28,239 nucleotides of DNA from Setaria digitata (Eukaryota > Nematoda > Chromadorea > Rhabditida > Setariidae), in the NCBI GenBank assembly GCA_003640385.1, contig RCAB01000665.1, forward strand, positions 1 through 28,239. Reading direction: 5' to 3'. How positions within the stretch are numbered: position 1 is the first letter of the stretch; each line of letters begins with the position of its first letter. Under the pieces are notes generated by a model that had not been told where the DNA came from, ran no database searches, and worked only from the letters and a program-made list of their open reading frames with translations. Both the position numbers and the translations under genes were made by a program. This document shows, one piece after another, positions 10,490 to 28,239 of the stretch.

Positions 10490-13266
10490 ATGGATGGTTG
10501 GTTGATGCTCATCGTCTTACTTGCATCATTCAACGTCTGTTACGCCCAGCATCGCGGAACCGTAAATCCACTCGAATTACGAGCAACCAAAGGCGAATTT
10601 TTCATTCACACGCTTCATTCCGGCAACTTTTTCCCTGTAACAGGTGAATTTATTTTGCATTATTTTAGCGAGACAGTTCAATGAATTGAATTAAACTGAG
10701 CAGCAGCGGCAGTGAAGGGATTTCATCACTACGTGGTGGATTGGATGTGAATTTCCAGTTTCTACTTGATGTGTGTCTGTGAGTAAATAACTGCTCGTTT
10801 GTAAATCTAGTAATGAGAAAATGAATAGCAAACGAAGTTAAAACATCAGCCTGACCTCGTTGTGGACAGTGACTGCTTGCGTACTTCAGGCGTCTCTCAT
10901 TTACGAGCTGCTGCAGTAAGTTTTCCATTCTCGTCATTAATCTTGTCTTCATAGCATATTTCTTCTCGAAAATGAATGCTAGCAGCTTTCTAGAGTAATA
11001 TAACAAAAAATAGATATAAAATAAGTCGCTGAAGGCTTTGTTTTTACAGTGGACGTTAAATGGTCCGCTTCCTTGCACGGTCGACCTGCTTTACCGTTGT
11101 GGTTGCATTTGATGCCTTCTAGGCATAAAGCCCTTGGATACTTGTATGGTACAGTGGTCTCACCCCTTAATCAAGTTGTTATACATGTTATTGCTCGACG
11201 ACTGGATAATTACGATAGAGCGGAACAGTATCTAACAATATTTTCGAATGATGATGGTAAGAATTTCATGTAAATCTAGTTTCTTTATTGGCACCTTATT
11301 GGAATCCACTCTCATCCGGTTATTCCCATTTTAGCTAAACATTTAATCTCTTTTTTTTTTTTTTTCTAGAAAAGTACAGTAACGCAACGCAGCAATTTGT
11401 TGAAATTTACATAAAAAATTACGATCCAGAAGATCTTTTAACTGATCGCACCCGAATTATTGATCGACTGGAAAAGTCAATGAGAGAATCATTCAGAGGA
11501 AAGGGACTGAATCCATACATATTCCAGATTTTACCGGCTGGAAATTCACCTCAAAATACCCAATTCGATCTGCATCATAAAGTTGGGTAAGCTCTGCATA
11601 TAAAAGTGGCATTAATTCTACGCCATATTAGGGAACCACCGTTCTGCTTGTAAGTGATGAATCTTCATCACATTTAAATAAGCCACTGAGTGTATGGTGG
11701 TACATAAGACATTTATCAAATTATCTGTTCTCGTCAGTTTTAACTATCCAATTTATTACAATAAATTTTTCAGAAGCATAGTTCGAATCGGGACGCAGAG
11801 TCGCTTTCATGTAAATGTGCTGAATTTAGAGCGTGGATTGCAAAGAAATCCGCAGTATTGCAGCAGAAATCAGCTTGTACCACTGAACAAATTTTTCACT
11901 CCAATTTTCCAAATTGATTGGTGTAATTTCCATGTGGTAATAGTTTGTTCGACTTGGTGTTAAATCGGACAGAACGATTTAAGAATTAGCATGGTGGAAT
12001 CCCTTTCGGAAGAAATTTGTAACCTTCTCTTATTTGTATTAATACCACTTTGGATAAGTAGCCGAGAAATATTATAAACTTACCTGTTTTCCAGATTTCA
12101 ATAATTCGACTGACGCTACAAATAAAATGAATGTGATGTAATTAGCAGCTATTACAGAAAAATGTAACAGCACCAAATATTCAAAGTAGCAAGGAGGAAC
12201 TCCATCAAAAGCCGATAAAAGTAATCAGACCAGATGTGGAAACAGTCCGTACTCCTTACAACCAATATCAGTTACCTACTTCGTCAATGTTGACCATGGA
12301 AACTCCCGTCTTGCACACTCGATACTACTTTTGGGAATCATTTCTGGTAAGTCTGTTTATTCTAAAAATTATTAGAATCTGCTCAATTCACGGAACCGGA
12401 AAAGAATATTATTGTCAAAAAAAAATGGTCATTTAGATGTTCCCGATGTTGGGTGTCTGCTGCATCCTTTTGCTGATTCTTCTAAGTCTTATTTTTTTTG
12501 GCCGTCGCGAAGGTCAGCACTGGAGAGATTACAAGACGCCAAAGTATGTTTCATGCTTACTTTTCACTTCCGAAATAGTGCTTCCATGTGATGATTAGTC
12601 GCTGAATAATCTTTAAGGCGACAACTGGAAGAATACGCTAGCGTACGTGACAGTCAACGTCATTTGCGTGAGCTTTCGATGCAGCGACAAATGCTTCTCA
12701 TGGCTTCGGACAGGGCACAATCCCATGTTCCACTTGGTTCGTTTTTTCCGGTTAAATCATCTTGCCAAATTTGTTGAGTTCCGATTTAATTTCAGGGATT
12801 CATACATTTCTGCAGCCAAAATCTACAAGTCGGAATCCATCTCCAGAAAATCTTCGGGCTGATCCGTCCAGTCGCGGTTCTCGTTCACCCTTACTTAAGG
12901 ATTCGCGGCCCCATTTCAGTACGTTAAAAAGCTTCATTCATACTTGTACATTACAGTTGAATTGCTTGAAACACGTATTTCGATATTTATTTCACTCAGG
13001 AGGAAAGAAGATGGGAGACAAAAGTTGGAGTTGATGTTACCAAAACTACTATTCCAGGTACAAGTCCAGATAATACGTTCGACAGTCATGTCGTTCCAAT
13101 GAGTAAACAAACAGTTGCGGAAGCAGCGAGAGCCTGCGGTTCATCACTTCATTTATATAGAAATCCTTTTGAAAGCGATCCAAGTGATAATAACGTAGAA
13201 GAGCAATTCGTCAGTGATAATGGTCAAGATGACCTGAATAACACGAAACCTGTAAATACCTCTTGA
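10490..13266 (+). CDS. sgca-1: Alpha/epsilon-sarcoglycan, complete, 495 aa
   Basis: Single-pass component of the sarcoglycan part of the dystrophin-glycoprotein complex, which links the muscle cell membrane to the cytoskeleton. Nine exons join in phase: 10490-10643, 11050-11256, 11370-11586, 11774-11936, 12158-12346, 12437-12543, 12618-12736, 12796-12918 and 13058-13266 (TGA). Visible parts: signal peptide 1-19 (MDGWLMLIVLLASFNVCYA); a cadherin-like domain with the family pattern GRPALPLWLHL, then GYLYG and VIHVIARRLDNYD; the Cys pair Cys222 and Cys243, the second in the hallmark DWCN; N-glycosylation sequons at Asn125 and Asn249; a membrane helix at about 312-331; then RREGQHWRDYKTPK, like the start of the vertebrate alpha/epsilon tail. 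The cytoplasmic tail (about 160 residues, Ser/Pro/Asn-rich) is longer than in vertebrate epsilon-sarcoglycan. The last junction A|GT is supported because the acceptor at 13057 restores a 69-codon frame, whereas the nearer CAG at 12999 gives an early stop. Confidence 0.9.
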
Positions 13267-14655
13267 CCTTTCTCTTTCAACTTTGTTACTTAATTTTATT
13301 TTGTTTTCATACACTTTGTTCTTCGCAGGTTTTTTCCCTTTTGTCTCTGATTTTGTTGTTTTTTTTTTTCTTTAATTCTTGGTAGTATTTTTTTCTTTAG
13401 ATTTGCGGCAATTCTTCCATGTTTTTTTATCCCAAGATATTATTAATAAGATCCAATAGGGTCTGATTACAGATATCAATTATCGTCTTAGAGATATTAC
13501 TCAGTGCTGCATTTGAAATTCAGACTCCTTTCATTCCACCATTCTAAAAGAACTGTAGAGGATTCGAACTTCATCCGGAACTTCAGGAAATCTCAAAGTG
13601 TATTTAGACATCTCGTTCGTATATTTTTAAATTCAAAGGATACATCTAATGAATATATCAAGGTTAGGGACCGTGCAAAGAGATATTTGGAAATATGAAC
13701 AGGTCTATCTTCCTCTCTAATCCAATATGTCTGGTCTGATCTTTTCGGTCTATCTGTAGGCCAGTGAGTTCATCGTGAGCTTACTCGGAAATTTCATATA
13801 CAGATTAATTGCTCACACCCACCATTCCCACCAACCGACTAAGTACAGAATTAACGAACAGTTAACCATGCATCGATAGTCCCCATGTTCCCCATCATGA
13901 AAATCCAATTTGCAGTGTCTAACAAGTACCGAAATATCTATATTTAAAGAGGTACAACTTGTGAAAAATTAGTTGTACTCATTAACACGTTGTATTCGAA
14001 ACAGTTTAATTTCGCTTGAATCACATGACACCAGCACTCTACCGTACAATGCAACTACAAAATTTTCCAGTCGTAAATGCTCCCTAATGAACCCGAGAAC
14101 CACCTCTTTCGATTTTATACGGGAAAATGTGCATGCGAAAAAAAGAACATTTGAAAATTGACTGAATGAAATTACCCTTTTTTTTCCAAGCAAATTAGTG
14201 AACCTTAATCAGTACCAAATCAAATATTCGACGCATTATGTACAACAGAACAGAGTGCCAAAATTTGGATGTGGACATTTCTTAATATCGAGGTGCATGA
14301 AATTTTAACGACCACATTCATGTCTTTGTATAACAGCAGTACGGTTTACAAAACCACTAACGGTGGTAAAAAAGGTACCGCCACAAACTACTACAAAAAA
14401 TGCAATATGCAGAAAAAAGAAACAAAAGCAAAGCACAGTTATGAAATAAAGCGAACATAAAATGCAAGGCAATCTGGATTCCCGTACTACATAAACTAAG
14501 ACAAATTCCATCTTGCTCTGCACATTTGATAAGCAAACAGAAATGAGCTCTAAAAGGAGATGTTAATAACAACAAAGCTACTGGATGGCAGATGACAACA
14601 TCAGGTAATATTGGGCAGCTAACTACTATAAGTGGGAAATATATCAAATACATTA
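13267..14655. other. Convergent 3' spacer between sarcoglycan and gene 4
   Basis: AT-rich sequence with T-rich runs at about 13290-13430, likely sarcoglycan 3'UTR. No exon with matching splice phase was found on either strand. Short opposing frames around 13970-14190 and 14270-14650 overlap each other and show no protein features. An AATAAA is present near 14446 on the plus strand but lies about 1.2 kb from the stop codon. Confidence 0.45.
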
Positions 14656-17145
14656 TTATACATCATCAAAATCATCTTCCTGAGCAAGAGGTGGTGCCCT
14701 TGTATAATCTTCACGGACAATACAAAGTACATCTTCTGCATCTAGTCCTTCCTCTTCCACTTCTTTACGAATTTCATCGGCCTGCAAATTACAAAAACGA
14801 CTTTTTTTAAACAGTAATTCAAAAGAACAAGCTAGCTGGTCGCAATATGACCTAATCAGAGAGTGACAACGGCAACAAACGCATCAGGGGCTCACATCTG
14901 TGCATTGCATGGTTATCCCATTTTCTAACCTCCTACGAGGGCAAATTTCAGGTGGACTTTCTGACGAACGCCGGAAACGTCGTATGCGGCACATATTGAA
15001 GGTGAATGAGTCGTCCTGAAAAACACTATCGTAACTTTTTTTTATAAATTCTTCTCTCGGTAAATCAAATATCACTAACCTCATTGTCACCGAAACTTTC
15101 ATCATCGGTATCTGAATTTCCATCGAAGTATCCATCCACTCCATTAGCGATCTGCTCAAACTCAAAATATTGCCCACTTGTAGCTGTCTTCGGGATTTCT
15201 GGCAATTCACTGTAACACAACAAACTCCTCATGAATTTTTACAGTAAAAATACTCATCCTTCAATGATTGCACTATATATTCTAATATTCATAATTTCTA
15301 TTCACTGCAATAATGGCTGCACAAGAACGATTAACTTCAACCAACGAGAATTTACTTCAGCTCCTTTTAAACTACTCAAAAAGTGTTAGCAAATCAATCT
15401 TTTGCTGTAATGCATTACTTCCAAGAAACATTGTCAAGTCTATTCTGTCAAAAAATACGGTACTGCCCTCTGCACCTATACAATGTTTTTCCCTTAATAA
15501 AATGAAGAATGCTTCTTCGATAACTGCAAGTTCAACAGTAAGAGAAATTTTCTTTCCGATGTAACTGTACAACTAACGAACAGATCCATCACACCACAGT
15601 TTTCCGAGTTGTATTAGAAAAAAACAAGTATTCCGAGTGATTTATTTTGTTATTTTTGTGACTAACAAGTTGAGACTTAAATTTAAAAGCTCTCAAAACT
15701 GTGGAATAGCACGAACCAATCTGCAAAAGATAATATCGCTTCATTCCGAGGTCTCACCGCTTCAGCGTCGAATTCGTTATCACTAGAATTATCATTCACC
15801 TGAGGCAGCTTAACTGTCTCGTTTTTAGGACCTGAAGGAATCTTGTGTCAGTCGACCTGATAGTTTAGTTCCACTTTCCAAAACACTGCCCACAGCTTCA
15901 AAAAATAAAATAAGATGTTAAACTCTAAGGAACGAACTGATTAAGAGCCATCACTTTAAGAAAACGATCTTGAGAAACTTCGCAAAGAAAAAACGCATCA
16001 CAAAGATTTCAAAGCAACTTCTATATGTTGGCTCGAATATTATGTTCATAGTAGCTATATTTATAAGTCTATAAATCTGAGAATACGCAAAATAGTGATT
16101 AAAGATTTGGAAAGTTCAAAAAATCAGAAGGACAGGTTGCGAGTAAATATAGTCATTTAAAGAGATTATTTTTGGAAAAAATCACTGAAGAATCGTATTA
16201 AAGGCCCTGTAATTTGTGCGCCATAAAAAAAAATGGATTTTGTCACCACATTTTCATTTCCACGCAAATTCATTTAAAATCTTCTAGTTCTTGTCTCAAT
16301 ACAGAATCTGGCCTAATGAGAATACCGCCTTTAGTTCACACTAGTATATATATACTTTCAGTGCACCTGCGGGAGATGACGTCTCAGAGTTCGCTTACTG
16401 TACAAACACACGAATTTTTTTTGAATAGAAGGCACAATAGTTGTCGAAGTAAATATTAGCCTAAATACATTGAAATAAAATCTTGAACACTGATTTGTAC
16501 AGCCACTTCATGGTTTCGCATCAAATTCAGAAACATCCATGGGTGGTTAAATTCGAAGAGCTTCTTTTTGTTAGCGTCAAATGATACGGTAATTATAAAG
16601 GGTATAACTACAACAGCCTTACCTTATACCATGAGTTACCTCGAAATTATCCTCCACGGTCACTATGAGCACTCGCCATCTCAAGATTACTGCATCTCTA
16701 CACTACAGAGTAATTATACCGCACATAAATACCAAGGTAAATTAATCCTTTCTTTCTAATATTTAAAACGACCGGAATGTTCGATACAATTAGAAATCAA
16801 TATTATTGCCAACTTTACAAATAATTCTGATTTATCCGTCGTTTCTGTTAATTCAATGAATTTTTTTTTCAAACTATTTACCTCAGACGTCATGTAAATT
16901 AAATATTATTCATTATGAGACGCAAATAACACCCTTTTCCAAGTTCACAAAGAAAATAACTTTAACTCAGAAACAAAGTCAATGAAAACCATGTTTTCAT
17001 GCAATTATGGGGATGAGCTTTGCTAATCAAATCTGTTAGATTTAGGCTGTTTGACAGAAAAGGCCGAAAAACCGAGGGAAGTATAAACAAGTTTTCGCAA
17101 ACCTGTGTTATTGATATGCACCTGCGCGTAATCCACGAAAGCCAT
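14656..17145 (-). CDS. Unrecognised small acidic protein, about 177 aa (gene 4)
   Basis: The proposed exons are 17145-17103, 15831-15717, 15209-15080, 15015-14896 and 14781-14656 (stop TAA), 534 nt in phase. The last three are firm: all have good CAG acceptors, their donors are GTTAGT and GTGAGC, and they join at phase 0. The protein starts MAFVDYAQVHINNTGPKNET. It then has acidic patches (NSSDNEFDAEA), a Tyr/Phe/Gly segment (SGQYFEFEQIANGVDGYFDG), an Asp/Ser acidic run, a strongly basic segment (CRIRRFRRSSESPPEICPRR, about residues 104-123), and an acidic helical C-terminus ending AQEDDFDDV. No signal peptide or membrane helix is seen. I do not recognise the family. The exon 2 donor is uncertain: a stronger-looking GTGAGA at 15757 gives phase 0 and does not fit the next exon, whereas GTTCGT at 15716 does. 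Exon 1 is chosen because its phase restores a Gly codon; other starts are possible. Confidence 0.62.
15476..15523 (-). CDS. Possible 48-nt cassette exon of gene 4
   Basis: Behind a good acceptor (TGTTGAACTTGCAG) and before a GTGCAG donor lies a 48-nt block. It enters and leaves at phase 2, so it could be included or skipped between exons 2 and 3 without changing frame. It would add 16 mostly basic and hydrophobic residues (YRRSILHFIKGKTLY plus a junction residue). The support is only splice-site shape and phase. Confidence 0.28.
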
Positions 17146-19673
17146 ATAATCTGCTATGTTTTGATAGGCTTAGGAAATTATTGAGCAACTATGTTCACGA
17201 GTTCAGAATCATTCAAGCCATATCTAAAAATCAAAACAGGGAACATTTTGTATCTTTATTACTCGATATATTTAAGTCGCATTACTAAATAATGAATGGG
17301 TAGTGAATCTGCGTAGGAAAATTAAGGAGAGCAATTGTTATACAAACTTTGAGGAAATCGAGCGATAATACAGGGTAATCATCATAATGTCTATGATCTC
17401 CTTCTCACTTCTACATTTGTCCCATATGAACCAGTTATCATAAAGTTAACCGTTCACAAGTTGACATGCCGTATCAATCATAAAAATTTAAAAATGTCTA
17501 TTTGTTACCTTGCAAAAACAACTACGTGTTTCACGAAATGAGCAGAACTTCAGGGAAAACAGATATCTGAGAACCGTGATACATAAAATATCCAGTGAAT
17601 AATGATGCGCATCGAGATGAAAGAAAACTAAACCGAAATAGGAAGAGCATAAGACAAAAAAAAGTTTTCACGCATTGGAAAAAATGAAGGGTTGAATTCA
17701 GGAAAGTCGAAATATGATTTGCTAGAGTCATCAAAGTTCCAATTGATCGAATAAGTTTGCATCCATCTATCCGTAATACCTTTATCCATGTCTCTTCATG
17801 AATGAAATCGGACAGTGAAACCCAACTCGTTCAGTAGAGGTAAAAAAATGAACTTCATGATTCAACTAAACAGGCTGCAGTTTCATTATTGAGATGAAAA
17901 TCGTGAATTATACCCTGCTGCTGGCGCAAGCAGAAACAAACGTAGAGGAAGAAGCAGAGCAAAGAAAGAAAGAGAAAAGGAAATGAAGGGAAAGAGGAAA
18001 GGGTATCCATAAATTCTAGGAATCTTAAAGTCGAGAAGTGCTAGTACAGAATATTCACCATTTTAAAAGATCTGGAAGTGAGAAGTGGACCCGAGCGCAT
18101 TCCAATGAAGAACACGGATACACGGAGAAGGTGCGAAGCACTTTCCTCAAGGGAGAAAGAGCGAGAAGGATGGATGCGAAGGAAGACGTTTAACGTACCA
18201 GCAGGTGCATCTAATCGGAACAGGGAGAGGCACTGAGGTATCCGCAACACGTGGGCAGAATGCTCCGTAACATTTACCATAAATAATAAAATATTTAGAA
18301 TAGATGTCGCACGTTAGGCAAAACTGGTTGGTTTCAGGATTCATGCTCACGCTCCAGGGTTTTCTTTCAGTCAAAATGAACAATCTACTAATTATGTAAC
18401 TATTTTTTGCTGACGATTCTTCATCACACAATGCCGAGGCAGGTCGTTTTGAATTCCAAATCGATTTCCTACACCTACCAATGCGAGTTAACTTCATACG
18501 AGAGACAGTGAAGCGAACCTCACGTATAGAATCTTCTCCTTAAGCAGTATTCTACCACCAGTTTATCACTGATCACTTTTGTTTTGAATTTAAATGGTGT
18601 AAATCGGCTACTTCTGACGGGAGAAGTCCACTGATGCTGATATATTCGAGCAAGAGAATGCTGAAGCTGTTTGTAGTGTCCTCAATGCACTCGTTGGGTC
18701 ACATTCACCACAGTTTAACACATAAGCCGAAAATTGGACTATGACAAATAGCCAGTTAACACGTATCTACGTGAAAAGCAGATTTTGAATGAAGAGGTTA
18801 TCGTGAAAGCACGCCAACTGTGACCATACAGATTGCTTCTGAAAAAGAGGCTTCCTATAACGACAGCAGTTAAACTTTTGCGTTCAATAGAGTTGGATTT
18901 TCCCAAGCGACTTGAAATCAGACGTCAACGTGCAGCAGTGTTTTGTGAGGATATTGGAATATTCCCGAGGATTTAATGTACCATCGTTCTTTGACTATCT
19001 ACTCGTTCTCCATGCTAAAGTGTAGACGAAAGAGGAACTGCAAATTGCAACACTTCTGTGCTTTTGTGGATCGGACCGCAGCTAGAGAACTAATAGAACT
19101 ACAGCAATAACCATACCGAAAACTCGGAAAACGTGCTAACGTTCCCTTCCATCAATTCCACGTACAATCTGTTCTTTTCGTTGCCTTCAGATGCACACAC
19201 GTTGCATGCAATCGTAGCACGCATTGACCAGCGTGCGTTGCACTGTCAACAACGCGTGCCATACATTAGCAGCAGCAGCAGCAGTGGCATCGGCATTAGT
19301 AGAAGCAGACAAAGAGTGAAATCGATAACACATTTCTGCGTGACAGATGCCACATGAGAGGACCACTCCTCCCGCAACAAAAACGCGTTAAAAAATACGA
19401 AGAGTTGCAGTAACGTGACGCAGTGCAGCTGCAATGCTACTGCTGCAGCTGCAACCGAAGCAAGCCAAGTCACCGAGGGAGCGGCAAGCACTGAAAGAAA
19501 GAGAATCGGAAAGACACGATGTGAAGGGGCGAGAGAGAGGGAGGGAGGGAAGTGTGACGGAAGAGAAGAGAGTGCAGAGTACTGCGGTGAGGGGCTGTTG
19601 GATTGCAAGGAGGGCAGCAGGGTGAGATTGAGGATGGTGCGAGTCGTCGTGGACTTGCAGTGCGCGTAGCTTC
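17146..19673. promoter_or_regulatory. Divergent upstream region of gene 4 and GRK, including likely GRK 5'UTR
   Basis: No gene was recognised in this 2.5-kb stretch. From about 19130 to 19673 the sequence becomes richer in G/C, with CAG and CTGCAG-type short repeats and a purine-rich segment (GAGAGAGGGAGGGAGGG, about 19531-19549). This is consistent with a promoter or 5'UTR of the kinase gene. A CTTGCAG at 19654-19660, 13 nt before the ATG, could be a trans-splice or 5'UTR acceptor. Open frames here on both strands are products of the repeat composition. Confidence 0.4.
19268..19284 (+). repeat. (AGC)n microsatellite upstream of GRK
   Basis: Five AGC units plus AG, followed by further imperfect CAG/CTGCAG units to about 19455. 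It lies about 400 bp before the kinase start codon and is not in the coding sequence of any model here. Confidence 0.85.
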
Positions 19674-28192
<8,519 letters not shown>

Positions 28193-28239
28193 TAAAGTAG
28201 CTTCTGCAGTTGAGTTATTCGATCATAATAGCTTGGCGA

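Noticed and set aside
10665..11078. 137-codon minus-strand open frame antisense to the sarcoglycan
   Set aside because: It spans intron 1 and the start of exon 2 of a well-supported plus-strand gene, and has no recognisable features.
12999..13035. Nearer CAG acceptor for the last sarcoglycan exon
   Set aside because: It leads to a stop after 11 codons, whereas the acceptor at 13057 restores a long open frame in phase.
18560..19100. Possible degraded mariner-like transposase
   Set aside because: No frame translates to a recognisable helix-turn-helix or catalytic motif, and no terminal inverted repeats were found.
19246..19608. 120-codon minus-strand open frame
   Set aside because: It is Leu/Ser/Pro-rich because of the repeat and purine-rich composition, overlaps several other open frames on both strands, and has no domain.

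Overview
This is a piece of an invertebrate eukaryotic nuclear genome. It is AT-rich, with small exons (about 40-300 bp) split by introns that end in TTTTCAG/TTTCAG-type acceptors. The identifiable genes are a G-protein-coupled receptor kinase of the GRK4/5/6 class and an alpha/epsilon-sarcoglycan. The acceptor style, intron sizes and protein types suggest a nematode, probably a parasitic lineage with long introns; that is an inference. No bacterial operons, rRNA, tRNA or CRISPR arrays were seen. A four-N gap inside a poly-T run shows that this is a draft assembly.

Layout, left to right. (1) 1-3346, minus: a multi-exon gene for a nucleolar-looking protein with an Arg/Gly-rich N-terminus, then Lys-rich and very acidic Glu/Asp/Ser segments; it ends at or just beyond the left edge. 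(2) 4174-9113, minus: a second acidic, Lys-rich protein of 240 aa that I do not recognise, with a long first intron and two possible last exons. (3) 10490-13266, plus: a complete alpha/epsilon-sarcoglycan gene, 9 exons, 495 aa. (4) 14656-17145, minus: a small acidic protein of about 177 aa, unrecognised, convergent with the sarcoglycan. (5) 19674 to the right edge, plus: a grk-1-type kinase, 10 exons visible, 403 codons from the N-terminal receptor-binding helix through the RGS-homology region to kinase subdomain IX; the rest lies beyond the window.

Exon models were built by hand from splice sites and checked by reading-frame phase at every junction. Phases close exactly for the GRK, the sarcoglycan and gene 2, and with one weak acceptor in gene 1. 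Gene 4 also closes, but depends on a weak donor.

The most notable structure is in the kinase gene. A 160-bp-period tandem duplication copies most of the exon carrying the beta3 Lys and helix C, including its splice donor. The second copy has its own in-frame acceptor but lacks the beta3 Lys codon. Its coding part differs from the first copy only at two synonymous sites. A perfect 38-bp tandem duplication sits just before the original exon's acceptor, and a 9-nt micro-exon candidate and a 47-nt hairpin lie in the intron before it. Together these point to a recently rearranged and possibly alternatively spliced site inside the catalytic domain.
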